From Fibrobacterota bacterium (GTDB taxonomy: Bacteria > Fibrobacterota > Chitinivibrionia > Chitinivibrionales > FEN-1185), in assembly GCA_003165595.1 (NCBI GenBank), contig PLWQ01000036.1:112308-176307 (forward strand): a stretch of 64,000 nucleotides of DNA. The letters run 5' to 3'. The stretch's first letter is position 1. Every line of letters begins with the position of its first letter. The notes under the pieces were generated by a model. That model did not search any database. It worked only from the letters and a program-made list of their open reading frames with translations, and was not told the DNA's origin. Made by a program: the position numbers and the translations under genes. Positions 43,424 to 53,019 of the stretch are shown one piece after another.

Positions 43424-44707
43424 TCAGGTGGCGATCTTTACCCGCCTGTGGGCGATCAGCATGACGACAATATTCAAGTAGATAAACCAGAATTCCCACA
43501 ACGGGACGCTGTAACTGAGGATGATGACCGGCGCAATGAGCGCCCACATCGAAAACCTGAAAAGGGTCGGGGTATTCATGGAATTGACATAGAAGGAGGT
43601 GGTTATCATGCCGAACACAAGCGGCAGGAAATAGGCGCCAAAGGCCCCGAAATCCTTGAAGAAATGCCAGGTGTAAACTATCGTATTGAGCCCCTTTACC
43701 CTCGCCACCGATTCGTTCATGATGGTGTCGAACCTGAATGATTCCTCCAGCGCCCTTTCGACGTGGGCAAGACCCAAGAATGCTCTGGAAAGATCAAAGC
43801 CCCATCCTAGCGGAACCGACGCTGTGCCGTCGACAAACTTCCGGAAGGCAAAATCCATGTTCCAGAAGTTGTTGACGACATAGGCGTAAATGCTTGCGCA
43901 CCAGATAAAATCCTTGTGCATGCGGAGCTTTTGCATTTCCAGCAACATGCTGATGGAATTGTATTTGACCCTGATGAGAAAAAATGCGAAGAAGAACAGA
44001 ATGGAAAAACCGAAAACGCCGAGAATTTGGACCGTGCCGAGTTTTTTTTTGCCGTAATGGTACAAGATAATTGCGAAAAGGGAGAAACGGAAGAGGTCGA
44101 GCCGGGTGAGAATGGTAACATACAGCAGCAGAGTGGCAACGGCGGCGATGAGAATTGCAATCCGCCGCTTGCCGCGAAACGAGCCGAAGAAAAGCAGCTC
44201 CGTTACCAGGATAAGGGAAAGCGGGCCAAAGAACAGGCCGTAATTCGAAGGCCCGGTTGCGCCGAAAAACTTCACGCGAAACTTGTCCCCATCGGGAGAA
44301 AAGAGAGGAATTCCGCCGGAAACGACAGCGGAGGTAATGTAGCTGACCAGAAAAACCATGGTACAAAACAACCATACCCCGCAAAACCATTTCCAGTCCG
44401 CAACGTCGGCGTCCGCCTGTATGCCGCCCCGAATACGGCTAAAGTCGATCGCGCCGTCCGGGTTGACGACCCTGTTGACAAGCAGCATGAGGCAGCAGCC
44501 GGCGATAAAGAAGAACGAGCCGCCCCAGAACAGAAGGTTCGTGGTAACCGACCAGGGCGTCTGCAAGCCGCTCAGATTCAAAAAGTTTATCGCCAGAAGG
44601 AGCGAATACGTGCAGATGTAAATTCTGACCGGAGAGAATACGTCCTTGTTGTAGTAAGATGCCGAAAAAACCGTGGCGCAGAGTACGATAAGAAGTAGAG
44701 GTGTCAT
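43424..44707 (-). CDS. Wzy-like oligosaccharide repeat-unit polymerase
   Basis: 427 aa with about ten membrane helices and one long periplasmic loop (~245-335) rich in aromatic residues, the usual shape of O-antigen polymerases, whose sequences diverge strongly. Position between chain-length protein and glycosyltransferases supports the call. Sequence signatures alone are weak. Confidence 0.7.
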   Translation of the reverse strand: MTPLLLIVLCATVFSASYYNKDVFSPVRIYICTYSLLLAINFLNLSGLQTPWSVTTNLLFWGGSFFFIAGCCLMLLVNRVVNPDGAIDFSRIRGGIQADADVADWKWFCGVWLFCTMVFLVSYITSAVVSGGIPLFSPDGDKFRVKFFGATGPSNYGLFFGPLSLILVTELLFFGSFRGKRRIAILIAAVATLLLYVTILTRLDLFRFSLFAIILYHYGKKKLGTVQILGVFGFSILFFFAFFLIRVKYNSISMLLEMQKLRMHKDFIWCASIYAYVVNNFWNMDFAFRKFVDGTASVPLGWGFDLSRAFLGLAHVERALEESFRFDTIMNESVARVKGLNTIVYTWHFFKDFGAFGAYFLPLVFGMITTSFYVNSMNTPTLFRFSMWALIAPVIILSYSVPLWEFWFIYLNIVVMLIAHRRVKIAT

Positions 44708-44737
44708 GATCTGTCGTGCAAACTGCCCGGTTGACGG

Positions 44738-45949
44738 TTATACGGTTCTCTTGCGAAAGGAAAGCAGCGCGATCGTCTGTTTGATCTTCAGGTACTGCGG
44801 CGTCTGCAGCCGGGATTGTATGCCGTACCATTTGTCGACCAGGATGTATGTTGACATTGCGACAAAGCCGCCGAACAGAAACAGAAGGCAGACGATTGAT
44901 CGTTTCGGCCTGATTTTTTTCTGCGGGCTCACGGCATATTCGAGCATCTGTACCGAAGGTACACTGTTGGCTTCGGAGATTTTTGCCTGTTCATAGAATT
45001 GAAGGACGAATTCGTACAGCGTTTGCTGAATTTTAACGTTGCGCATCAAATCGCCGTATTCGACGGTCTTTTCGGGTGCGTTCCTGAGCGACACAATAAG
45101 GTTGCCGCCACCTCGGTCCATGTAGCCGGCTATTTTTCGCTCGATCACGCTTTTCTGCCTCAACAGTTCTGACGCCTGCCGATTGTTTGCGCCGAATTGG
45201 TTCTGCATCTGCGCGATCTGGAGGTCGAGCGCCATTTTTTGGCCTTCGAGTTGCGCCATTACCTCGATCGATGATTTGACCTGCTGTTCCAGGTCGATGT
45301 ATTTGTTGTCGGTTTTGAATTTGACAAGGCTGCGGCCGGCGGAATCCAGGTCGCGTTTGATTATCCCGAGACGGTCTTCAAAGAACAGGCGTGAATTCCG
45401 GGCGCTTTCCTTGGACAATTGAGAGACAATCGTGTCGAGCCGGCACGCCATGAAGTTGGCCATGGCGGCGGCCTGGGCAGGGCTTGAGTCGGTGACAGTG
45501 ATCTCGATATTGCCGTAATCGTTCTCCACAATATCAACATTGCGGTACAGCGTCTTGAGCACGTCTTCGTAATAGAATTGTCGCCGTTTGTCAAAACCGT
45601 AGTCATGGATGAGGTCGAATTTCCGGACGACGGAGTCCGCAAGCCTCCGGCTCGTTAGAATACTCAAAAAGTTGTCCGCATCGTCGGTTCCAAGGATGTC
45701 TATGGTCTTAAGAAGTCCGTTGGTGGGCGCATCCTTTCCGAGGAGCGAGCCGAGTCCCGAGGTCATCTTCTGCGTCGGCTTCATTATCACCGCTCTTGCC
45801 GCGTAGTATTTGGTGAGGCACAGGCTGGTGACCAGACCCGCAACGCAGAAAAGCAGCAATCCGACGGCAAAGAGCCATTTGCGTTCAAGAATAATAATGG
45901 CGAGGTCGAGAATTCCAACCCTTTTCACGTCGCTGCGCTCCGTGTTCAT
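44738..45949 (-). CDS. Wzz-like chain-length determinant / polysaccharide co-polymerase
   Basis: 403 aa from MNTERSDVKRVG. Membrane helix at ~22-45, long periplasmic coiled-coil region (~130-330, including DLEQQVKSSIEVMAQLEGQK), the Pro-rich segment AVSPQKKIRPKRS and a second membrane helix (IVCLLFLFGGFVAM). No Walker kinase domain, so it is PCP1/2a-like. It sets polymer length with the Wzy-like protein encoded 30 bp downstream. Confidence 0.82.
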   Translation of the reverse strand: MNTERSDVKRVGILDLAIIILERKWLFAVGLLLFCVAGLVTSLCLTKYYAARAVIMKPTQKMTSGLGSLLGKDAPTNGLLKTIDILGTDDADNFLSILTSRRLADSVVRKFDLIHDYGFDKRRQFYYEDVLKTLYRNVDIVENDYGNIEITVTDSSPAQAAAMANFMACRLDTIVSQLSKESARNSRLFFEDRLGIIKRDLDSAGRSLVKFKTDNKYIDLEQQVKSSIEVMAQLEGQKMALDLQIAQMQNQFGANNRQASELLRQKSVIERKIAGYMDRGGGNLIVSLRNAPEKTVEYGDLMRNVKIQQTLYEFVLQFYEQAKISEANSVPSVQMLEYAVSPQKKIRPKRSIVCLLFLFGGFVAMSTYILVDKWYGIQSRLQTPQYLKIKQTIALLSFRKRTV

Positions 45950-46040
45950 CTCTTTGATACCTGAGATTGAAACGGAATGCCGCCTTCTCCGGCATTGCCA
46001 CGAGAGCTTTTGCCCCCAAGAAAATATGCGATCTGCATTG

Positions 46041-46070
46041 AAAAAATATAGTTCAAGGGAACCCCTGAAC
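46041..46070 (-). terminator. Rho-independent terminator, minus strand
   Basis: GTTCAaGGG and CCCcTGAAC (46051-46070) form a stem; on the minus strand it is followed by TATATTTTTTC. It lies in the 341-bp gap between lspA and the Wzz-like gene and probably ends the lspA transcript; nothing else recognised in the gap. Confidence 0.65.
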
Positions 46071-46290
46071 CTTGCCCGGAATCGATGCCGGGGCGGCATC
46101 CGGAAGTGACGCGGTCCCGCACAGGATCGGGACGTTCCGATCGACTAAGCCGGAGCCGTGATGCCAGGGAACCTGCGTGGTCACCGGAAGCATTTTGGAG
46201 GATTCGGGCAAGCGCCATTTCCGGGGTCAAGAACACGAGGACTTCACTCGCCTATGCGGGAAACCGCACCGGCCCCAAACGCCGCACTTG

Positions 46291-46806
46291 TCAGGCGTGC
46301 ACGCGTTTCAGATTGCCGAATGCAGATTCTTCTCTGTGCAGGAGGAGCAGTAGCATCCCCATGGTAATGAACGCATCCGCCATGTTGAAGTAGAAAGGCC
46401 AGTCGAGCACATTTCCCATGTGGATGTGTATGAAGTCAACCACATACCCATACACGAACGGGTCGATCAAATTGCCTGCCGCGCCAACCCAGAAGAGCAG
46501 AAAAGGCAATAGAAAAAGAAACGACTTCTTGCGATTGATCCCGATGAACAGCGCCAGCGCAATGAGGATAAGCACCCGAAAAACCACGGCGGTGATCCTG
46601 GCGCACTGAGGCATCTTGCCATTAAGGATTCCAAATATAACTCCTCTGTTCTCCGTGAACCCAAGGTCGATGAAATTCTTTACAACAGTTATGGTTGGTT
46701 TGTTCTCGAGATTGTCCTTTGCCCAGCTCTTGGAGTGGAAATCCGCGCTGCACCCACCAAGCGTAACCAACAAGATCGCCGCGTACTTCATCAACTGTCT
46801 TCTCAT
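46291..46806 (-). CDS. lspA: Lipoprotein signal peptidase (signal peptidase II)
   Basis: 171 aa from MRRQLMKYAAIL. LspA blocks: ENRGVIFGIL, GAAGNLIDPFVYGYVVDFI (first catalytic Asp region) and FNMADAFITMG (second Asp). Four membrane helices. It removes prolipoprotein signal peptides. Oddly, the first helix ends in VTLGGCS, which looks like a lipobox, and the segment between helix 1 and the Asn motif is longer than usual. It ends in the divergent-family tail NLKRVHA. No ileS neighbour. Confidence 0.88.
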   Translation of the reverse strand: MRRQLMKYAAILLVTLGGCSADFHSKSWAKDNLENKPTITVVKNFIDLGFTENRGVIFGILNGKMPQCARITAVVFRVLILIALALFIGINRKKSFLFLLPFLLFWVGAAGNLIDPFVYGYVVDFIHIHMGNVLDWPFYFNMADAFITMGMLLLLLHREESAFGNLKRVHA

Positions 46807-46931
46807 TACATTGTCCTTGCGGAAAGCGAATGGTAAAAGGACCACGCTGTCTGCCGGTCTTCCTGGTCCATAAGGAACGTTTCTCTGTGAGTGATGGCTC
46901 CAGCCCTTCATTCACGTGCAAAAAATAACTC

Positions 46932-48854
46932 TCACCGCAGGAAAAGCACGTTTTGACTAAACATCCTCCCGGCCGCGCCAACCTGCAGAACATAGTTGCC
47001 TTGCGCAAGATGCGCTTCGTTGAAGTCGAAGTAAGCACCGCCGCTTCGGCTGTGCATCGTAACGCTGCAGCACTGCCGTCCCTGCAAGTTATAAATTGAC
47101 AAGTGGGGCAGCTCGTTCTTTGCGCCAAGGCCGAACGATATCGTTACAATGCCGCGGTTGAAACGCATGGAAGGCCCTGCGGCAATTGCGGCACGGGCGC
47201 CGCCGAGAACTCCGGCCGAAAGCGCAAGAACAGTGTCGAATCTCGCTTCGAAATTTGGGTTGCAGGCATAGAAGGTGAATTTGAATTTGTCGCCTTTGAA
47301 ATTCGCCGGTATTTGTGCGGTTACTGGGCCGGAGAGCAGCCCTTCTTTTGTTGCAAGAATCGAGTCCGACAGATATTGTGGCGGCGGTCCCGCCACCGTA
47401 TCGATGCAGGTGGTGGTTTCCGGATAGGAAATTTCACATCGGTACTTCATTTGCCCGTTGTTTGAGGGGGCGTCATTTGCGGAAAAGGTGACCATGCCGT
47501 TCGCATCCACCGTAACAGCAGGGGAAAGTGCGGCTTTCTTTTTCAGAAATGTGAGCGCCGGGTCGCCGAGAATCTCGTACCACCGCATGTTGTCGTCCAT
47601 GGAAAGGGCATACGCGTTGGACACGGCCTGACCGAGGGAAAGGCGCTCCGTGCCCGACAGCTGGGAGAACAGATCGAACGCAAGTTTCTCGTTGTCGGAG
47701 GCATAGGTTTCCTGAGTCGCTGCAAAATAGGAAATGCATCCGCCCGCGGGTTTGAACAGGTAGGCCCTCGACATCTGCTGAACCGGCTTGCGGAGAAAAT
47801 CGCCGTTACTGCAGGAAAAGGAAAAGAACATCGTGGGCGTGGTATCGTTAGTGAACCGCGAGACATCGCCGTTTCTCAGGAAACCTTCGTCGGAAAGGGA
47901 ATCGGGATGCCCATGACCGAAATAAACGCACCAGCGGGCGCCGGCATTGACATCGGCGAAATAGGCGTTTCGGGCGTTATCGTGGGAACCGGCAGGCGAC
48001 ACCAGGAAGGAAGAGAGGTAGATTTTTGTCTGAAAGAATCCCATGAGCGTTTTGTCCGAAATCGTTTCGCACGTTTCGAGATGCTGCGAGCCCAGCGGAT
48101 CAAGGTTCTTGCCCTGCATCCTGTCGTCTGCGCAGAGGATCGCATTATTATACCAGAGCCTGGCGCCGTTCCCGTTTTCAAAGGCAATGACTTTTTCAAC
48201 GTAGACACTGCATTCAGCGGCGGTCCGTGCCGGTATCCGGCCGACCGAAATGGGCGCCAAATTCGTGTTATAGATCGACAAATACCGGTATGCGCCGTTC
48301 ATCTTTCCCAAGGCGCTCGAGTCGCAGGCAGTGTGATAGAGAAAATCCCCGTAGGTCACGAGGGTGTCGAACTCCGGTTTGCCATAGATGGTGGCGGTGG
48401 TAGTCTCCGCATACATGTAACACGTGGGCATGATTCCCGCGCTCTTGGGAAACGACAGTGAATCGAACCCGGAAATTGCCACAGAATCGTCGCCCAGCAG
48501 AACAAGATATTTCGGTTTGATCGTCCATTGCTGCAATGCATAATTCACGGCATACCAGATTTCGTCGCAGCGGGGGATGGTGTCGCCGGTTGGAAACTCG
48601 GCGTCGAGGGTTGCAATATCCACCACCTTGGCATAGGAGACATCGTCGCCGGTATAGGCGTTCCTGAACGCGGCGAGTCGCTCCGCGGCGGCAAGAAACT
48701 GCCTCGGACTCACGATCAGATAGTCGCAGGTTACCGAAGGGGACTTAAAAACGGAAAGGAGGGTGCTTTGCGCTGCTGCGGAAAGCGAAAACAGAGAGAG
48801 AAAACTCAACGCATGAATAAACTTCCGCTGCCGTGGCCTGTCTGATGCGGTCAT
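46932..48854 (-). CDS. Gingipain-like peptidase C25 with C-terminal sorting domain
   Basis: 640 aa from MTASDRPRQR (GGAGG upstream). Signal peptide at ~10-29. C25 domain ~40-470: VSPRQFL, YLVLLGDDSVAI, ISVGRIPARTAAE, the catalytic His in YFGHGHPDSLSD and Cys in FFSFSCSNGDF. Then an Ig-like linker and a ~80-residue type A-like C-terminal module (LSIYNLQGRQ, LAQGNYVLQVG, FSQNVLFLR) for type IX-like export. PorU, the T9SS sortase, is also C25; here length and tail suggest a secreted protease, but a sortase role is possible. Confidence 0.85.
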   Translation of the reverse strand: MTASDRPRQRKFIHALSFLSLFSLSAAAQSTLLSVFKSPSVTCDYLIVSPRQFLAAAERLAAFRNAYTGDDVSYAKVVDIATLDAEFPTGDTIPRCDEIWYAVNYALQQWTIKPKYLVLLGDDSVAISGFDSLSFPKSAGIMPTCYMYAETTTATIYGKPEFDTLVTYGDFLYHTACDSSALGKMNGAYRYLSIYNTNLAPISVGRIPARTAAECSVYVEKVIAFENGNGARLWYNNAILCADDRMQGKNLDPLGSQHLETCETISDKTLMGFFQTKIYLSSFLVSPAGSHDNARNAYFADVNAGARWCVYFGHGHPDSLSDEGFLRNGDVSRFTNDTTPTMFFSFSCSNGDFLRKPVQQMSRAYLFKPAGGCISYFAATQETYASDNEKLAFDLFSQLSGTERLSLGQAVSNAYALSMDDNMRWYEILGDPALTFLKKKAALSPAVTVDANGMVTFSANDAPSNNGQMKYRCEISYPETTTCIDTVAGPPPQYLSDSILATKEGLLSGPVTAQIPANFKGDKFKFTFYACNPNFEARFDTVLALSAGVLGGARAAIAAGPSMRFNRGIVTISFGLGAKNELPHLSIYNLQGRQCCSVTMHSRSGGAYFDFNEAHLAQGNYVLQVGAAGRMFSQNVLFLR

Positions 48855-49262
48855 TGCGTCCTCCGGAATGATTGTTGGATTTGCAAAAAGGGAATCTGCA
48901 ATGTGAAAATTACGCACTTGTTGACATTTTATTAACTTGTTTATTGTGACGTGAAAGTTCTTGTTTCGAAAGGGTCTTCACGACCAGGTTCTTTTCGGTC
49001 TTCTCTGCGGCCCTTGGCCCTTGTTCCAAAATATGCACAGGGCAAGGGCTGTCTGTCAAGTTTTCCGCATTTTTTTCGTGCCGTTGAAAACAGTCAATTG
49101 TCCTCTTTGGCATCATGGGGCGATGGCGAGCGAAAAGGCCGGATTGATGAAGAAGAGAAACACTTCGTTTCCTAATTGTTCGCTACTTCTCTTTTAACTA
49201 TTTTTCGCTTGCGCAGTTATGTTTTGGCCGGTTCTAAACTCTTAACAAGGGGGAGGAGTTTC
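48855..49262. other. 408-bp AT-rich intergenic region upstream of the C25 gene
   Basis: No gene seen. One candidate sigma-70-like promoter reads on the minus strand: TTGACA (49059-49054), 18 nt, CATATT (49035-49030), which would drive the C25 peptidase gene with a ~170-nt leader. The rest shows no clear structure. Confidence 0.35.
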
Positions 49263-49610
49263 ATGAACATTTACAGGCTTGCCGCCGCAGGGGTGGTGTT
49301 TTTTGCGCTGTCCCTGGGCGTTAGTGCCGCGATCCCGGCCGGATATGCCGGGAAACCCTATTGCTGCGACACGCTCAAGGGGCATTACCAGCAGATTCCC
49401 GGACAGGTACTATGCGTATTTTTCGACTCGGGCGGGGAGGGCGTGGGATTCCATTATCCCGGGAATTCCAATTCGGGCGGATCAATGCGCATGAATGCCG
49501 CCGGTCAGCAAATCCAGGCTGATTTCATTGTAAGCATGCAGGCATTTGGCGGCAATGACTACATATTCGGGTCGAACCCCGGATTGCAAGAAGTGGGGGA
49601 GAGTGAGTAA
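49263..49610 (+). CDS. Short secreted protein, possibly truncated by frameshift
   Basis: 115 aa from ATG 49263 with AGGAG upstream. Residues 1-23 are a signal peptide; PYCCDT and GQVLCVFF give three Cys, then Gly/Asn-rich sequence. It ends at TAA 49608-49610, while the +1 frame stays open to 49833 and carries protein-like sequence. Either two overlapping genes or one ~190-residue protein split by a frameshift. Unknown function; first gene of the AT-richer patch. Confidence 0.55.
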   Translation: MNIYRLAAAGVVFFALSLGVSAAIPAGYAGKPYCCDTLKGHYQQIPGQVLCVFFDSGGEGVGFHYPGNSNSGGSMRMNAAGQQIQADFIVSMQAFGGNDYIFGSNPGLQEVGESE

Positions 49611-49833
49611 GCAAATTCTCTCCCTCCTCTCAGTGCTTCACCAGACATATCCAAGAGTAACGGAGCATATTTTGCAGTCCGGAAGTGACATAACGTTTAG
49701 GAGGGTGACAAATGGGAACATCAGCGAAGCGGCTCTCAAGGATCAGGGCATCCCCGGAAAATGGAATACTGGCGAGATGCCGGTGGTGACGGGAGATTTC
49801 AAATACGTGACAAGCTTTACACTTGAGAAATAG
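49603..49833 (+). CDS. Short ORF overlapping the previous gene (frameshifted C-terminus or separate gene)
   Basis: 76 aa from GTG 49603, right after GGGGGAGA. The first 20 residues are mildly hydrophobic; the rest (VTNGNISEAALKDQG, MPVVTGDFKYVTSF) is soluble and beta-rich. It overlaps the previous gene's stop by 8 bp in the other frame, so it may be the lost C-terminal half of that protein. No family recognised. Confidence 0.4.
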   Translation: MSKQILSLLSVLHQTYPRVTEHILQSGSDITFRRVTNGNISEAALKDQGIPGKWNTGEMPVVTGDFKYVTSFTLEK

Positions 49834-49901
49834 AAGGCCGATAAGAAGCGAATGAAACACTTTGCACCAAATTGCCAAGCTGTTGAAGTGATGGGGATTT
49901 T

Positions 49902-51284
49902 ATGCACGTTCTAAGACCGTTGCTCATTGGAATATTTGCAGTTTCGGTGTGTGCGGCTCAGAGCGTCAATATCAGCGGACGAGTAACCGACACAAGAGGC
50001 ACGCCCTTGCCTGGAGCGATGGTAAAGCTGGTGAACGCCGGATTGACGGCAACCACCGGGGTTGATGGGGATTTTACGCTGACTTCCACCGATGTCCACG
50101 GACAAAACAATCAATCGCCGGCACATAGGCTTTCCGCTGCGATATACAACGGCATATTGCATGCAAATCTTCAGGAAGAGTCGGACGTTGAGATGACAAC
50201 TTTTACCCTTCAAGGGAAGGTGATAGCAACGCTGAGAAGAACACTGGGAGCCGGAACCAATTCTTGGGCGCTTCCCCGGATGGGAGCGGGTGTGTATCTT
50301 TACAAGGTGAAATTTGGCGGCAGCGAGTTCATGATAAAGAGTCCTTTTGTCGATGGCATATCGCACGGAACCGCAACATCCGTTCAAGGCTCATCATCCA
50401 AAGCATTGACGAAACGGACAAAGAGTACTGCGGGGTTCAATGATGCTGTTTTGGTCACGAAAGACGGTTTTTTGAAATACCTGGTGAGGGTAACAACCGC
50501 CGATACAAACGGCATAGAGATACAAATGCCGGTTGGTACAGGTTTAATGCTGTTCGGGCTGCAAAGGCAGATAGTGATGAAGGATATTCCAGCCGGGACG
50601 TTCACCATGGGATCGGATAGTTCGGTTGATTATGGAGCACAACCGCCTCATCAGGTAACGTTGAGCGCGTTTGCAATGCAGGAGACCGAGGTCACGCAGG
50701 AGCAATATCTGGCGGTAACAGGGACGAATCCATCGAATTTTAATACGGGAACGGATTCCTCACTCAGGCCGGTTGAAACAGTAGGTTGGTTCGATGCTGC
50801 GAAATACTGCAACGCTTTAAGCCTGGTTTCCGGCCTTACCGCAGTATATGATACGTCAGCGTGGACGGCGGACTTTTCGAAAACCGGATACCGGTTGCCA
50901 ACTGAAGCGCAATGGGAATATGCCTGTCGCGCAGGGTCAATTACGGAATACTGGTGGGGTCCCGATACAAATGGCATGGGAACGCGTACATGGTCGGCCT
51001 ATAACAGCGGCGGCACAACGCAACCTGTTGCAACAACGCTGGCAAATGCGTACGGGTTATATGATATGACGGGGAACGTGTGGGAGTGGTGTAACGATTG
51101 GTATGGGACCTATACGGCAGGAGCGGCAACTGATCCGACCGGCCCTTCAACTGATACGTACCGCGTTCTGCGCGGGGGCTCGTGTTTCTACTTCAGCGAC
51201 GACTTCCGTTCAGCGTTCCGCTACTACGGCAACCCGGATTACAGGTACTACGGCTTCGGGTTTCGTGTGGTGCTGCCCAAGTAG
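49902..51284 (+). CDS. SUMF1/FGE-domain secreted protein with carboxypeptidase-regulatory-like N-terminus
   Basis: 460 aa. Residues 1-19 signal peptide; ~23-60 CarboxypepD_reg-like (ISGRVTDTRGTPLPGAMV, TTGVDGDFTL); ~90-150 a type A sorting-like module placed internally (TFTLQGKVIATL, GAGVYLYKVKFGG); ~222-460 an FGE-sulfatase/SUMF1 domain: GTFTMGSDSS, QETEVTQEQYLAV, YRLPTEAQWEYACR, GNVWEWCNDWYG, RVLRGGSCF and FGFRVVLPK. The catalytic Cys pair of true formylglycine enzymes is not evident, so it is more likely a structural or binding SUMF1 form. Confidence 0.8.
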   Translation: MHVLRPLLIGIFAVSVCAAQSVNISGRVTDTRGTPLPGAMVKLVNAGLTATTGVDGDFTLTSTDVHGQNNQSPAHRLSAAIYNGILHANLQEESDVEMTTFTLQGKVIATLRRTLGAGTNSWALPRMGAGVYLYKVKFGGSEFMIKSPFVDGISHGTATSVQGSSSKALTKRTKSTAGFNDAVLVTKDGFLKYLVRVTTADTNGIEIQMPVGTGLMLFGLQRQIVMKDIPAGTFTMGSDSSVDYGAQPPHQVTLSAFAMQETEVTQEQYLAVTGTNPSNFNTGTDSSLRPVETVGWFDAAKYCNALSLVSGLTAVYDTSAWTADFSKTGYRLPTEAQWEYACRAGSITEYWWGPDTNGMGTRTWSAYNSGGTTQPVATTLANAYGLYDMTGNVWEWCNDWYGTYTAGAATDPTGPSTDTYRVLRGGSCFYFSDDFRSAFRYYGNPDYRYYGFGFRVVLPK

Positions 51285-51449
51285 AATTTTTGTGTATTTC
51301 TCCTTTGCCCTCATGAATCCGGTGCGGTTTGCCGAGACCATGTGACGTTCGCGGATTCGATATTGCGGCCTTCCCGCCAGGTTTGTAAATTTATTAATGC
51401 AACATACACGGGAACCCTGCAGAATGCATGATTCCAAGAAGGAGGTCTC

Positions 51450-51770
51450 ATGAAGAATGTTCTGGTTATTGCATTCATTCTGGTCCTTTCCGGCTGTTCC
51501 AGCAAGCCGCCGAAGGCCCGGGTACAAAACAATGCCAACGACACCGCGAATGTTCTCTTTAAGGCGGCAGGTGGCGGTACAGTCAGTATCAACAGTGTTG
51601 GGCCGGGTACCACAAGCCCACTCTCCGAAATCAGCAAAGGCGGCAACACGGTGATTTCGGAGACAAAATCGGTTGATGATACTGATGCTATCACCTGTGC
51701 AACGGCCAAAGAATATACCGCGGTGGTAGATTCCATCGGGAAACTTACCATTCGTGAGAGCAACCAATAA
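51450..51770 (+). CDS. Small lipoprotein
   Basis: 106 aa with AGGAGG ahead of the ATG. Lipobox LVLSGCSS at ~13-20; the mature part is Ser/Thr/Gly-rich beta sequence (TVSINSVGPGTTSPL, YTAVVDSIGKLTI), probably one small beta sandwich on the membrane surface. No family recognised. Confidence 0.6.
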   Translation: MKNVLVIAFILVLSGCSSKPPKARVQNNANDTANVLFKAAGGGTVSINSVGPGTTSPLSEISKGGNTVISETKSVDDTDAITCATAKEYTAVVDSIGKLTIRESNQ

Positions 51771-51773
51771 GAT

Positions 51774-51900
51774 ATGCACAAGGGCCAAGTGACCAGGGTT
51801 GGTGCCGACGCACCGGCTGTGAGTGGAACAAGCATATACGTAGGAGGGAATTTCACCAGCATCGGGGGCCAAACCCAAACTGAAGCCCACAAAATGAAAG
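51774..51900 (+). pseudogene. Remnant of a beta-propeller (delta-60-like) repeat gene
   Basis: In this frame the text VSGTSIYVGGNFTSIGGQT has the shape of one blade of repeat proteins found in secreted surface proteins. It has no ribosome site or signal peptide, and beyond ~51900 the frame only crosses the antisense HTH gene. I read it as a single leftover blade of a deleted gene. Confidence 0.45.
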
Positions 51901-51964
51901 GCGAGCATCTTCAATGTCAAAGGAATCCACAGCCAGCGAAGAACAATAGAACAGGCTCTACCAA

Positions 51965-52243
51965 TTACGATTTTTTCCCTCTCGTCTCGCCTATCAACCG
52001 ATACGTCTGCGAACGCGACACGCCGAATTTCTTTGCTATTTCACGCCCTGTCTTTCCCGCCTTGAAAAGTGAAACCATTTCTTTATTGCGCTGTGGGTTA
52101 TTTGCATATCGGGAGTCGATGCCATATTTTTGCCGGAATTGTTGAATGGCCTGTCGAGTCACCTTAAATTTCTTGGCAATGGCCAAATCTGTTCCCAGTG
52201 ACTTCTGCAGCTTGATCAGTTCGTTCTTGCTAACCACAGCCAT
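51965..52243 (-). CDS. Small tandem helix-turn-helix protein (paralogue of 24721-25014)
   Basis: 92 aa from MAVVSKNELIKLQ; the ORF runs 31 codons further upstream without support. Two HTH units: residues ~5-40 (TDLAIAKKFKVTRQAIQQFR) and ~55-85 (AGKTGREIAKKFGVSRSQTY, then RLIG). It matches the 97-residue protein at 24.7 kb in both units (SK..LIKLQ, TRQA..Q.R.KY, KKF..S.SQ.YR). Likely DNA-binding; it lies in the AT-richer patch beside tRNA-Lys. Confidence 0.75.
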   Translation of the reverse strand: MAVVSKNELIKLQKSLGTDLAIAKKFKVTRQAIQQFRQKYGIDSRYANNPQRNKEMVSLFKAGKTGREIAKKFGVSRSQTYRLIGETRGKKS

Positions 52244-52332
52244 AGGATTTCCCCACGCAAAAAAGGAACAGTGGTTGTTGGATAAAAGTAGTGTACTGGT
52301 AAGAAAACACATTTCCCTTCGGATTGGGACTA

Positions 52333-53019
52333 TCAATCCCCGTACAGCACCTTGAGCTGACCTAGTGTCGGATGACCAGCATAGAATTCACCCTGAGGCC
52401 CAATATACCCATTCTTGTGCTTTACAAGTCTCACAGAGGTGAATCCGCCCTTTGAATTCGGGATGCCAATCGCGATCGTGTCAGTAGATGTGGATTGTGA
52501 AGTGATAGAAGTAGTTGGCGCGGAAGACAAAGAGGACTCCTCAGGTGGTTCCTGGACTTGGGGTGCTGCAGACGCCGGCTCGGGTACAACCACATAACCG
52601 TTAGAGTAGGGGCTGAAGTAATAGCCATCGCCATAGAAATACGGGTTTCCGTCTACATAGATCGTAGTGTAATCGTCTGGAAGATAAGGAACGAAAGCGC
52701 CAATAGACCAATAGGGATAATAGGAGCCCCATCCGTAATAGCCATGATGATGATATCCTTGATGGTAACCGCCGGAATAGTGACCCCCGCCTCCACGAGA
52801 TCCGCTCCAGTTGGAAATGCTGCCGCGAGCTTCGACCTTGGGAGATCCTACTCTGGGAGCCGATACCCTGGAAGGCCTTTGAACTACGCTTGAACGAGCC
52901 TGAACATTTGTGGCTCGGGAAGTCGTGGTGGCAGCAGCATCCTTGTCGCGTGCATCAACAGCGGACAGCGTCAAAATGAGGGCACACCCGAAGACGAAGC
53001 AGCACGTCTTGTTTTTCAT
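52333..53019 (-). CDS. DUF6515-like exported protein with GPQGE tail
   Basis: 228 aa from MKNKTCCFVF with GGAAGG upstream. Signal peptide 1-23; a Ser/Arg linker; a His/Gly/Tyr-rich stretch (~75-100: GGGHYSGGYHQGYHHHGYYG); then DUF6515-like beta sequence (TIYVDGNPYFYGDGYYFSPY, then NGYVVVPEPA). The last 48 residues (IPNSKGGFTSVRLV, GYIGPQGEFY, HPTLGQLKVLYGD) match the tail of the barrel protein at 41471-42409. Periplasmic or surface; role unknown. Confidence 0.75.
   Translation of the reverse strand: MKNKTCCFVFGCALILTLSAVDARDKDAAATTTSRATNVQARSSVVQRPSRVSAPRVGSPKVEARGSISNWSGSRGGGGHYSGGYHQGYHHHGYYGWGSYYPYWSIGAFVPYLPDDYTTIYVDGNPYFYGDGYYFSPYSNGYVVVPEPASAAPQVQEPPEESSLSSAPTTSITSQSTSTDTIAIGIPNSKGGFTSVRLVKHKNGYIGPQGEFYAGHPTLGQLKVLYGD

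Noticed and set aside
51774-52145. 123-residue plus-strand gene
   Set aside because: Only its first part resembles a propeller blade; the rest is antisense to the HTH gene, so it is listed as a pseudogene fragment.
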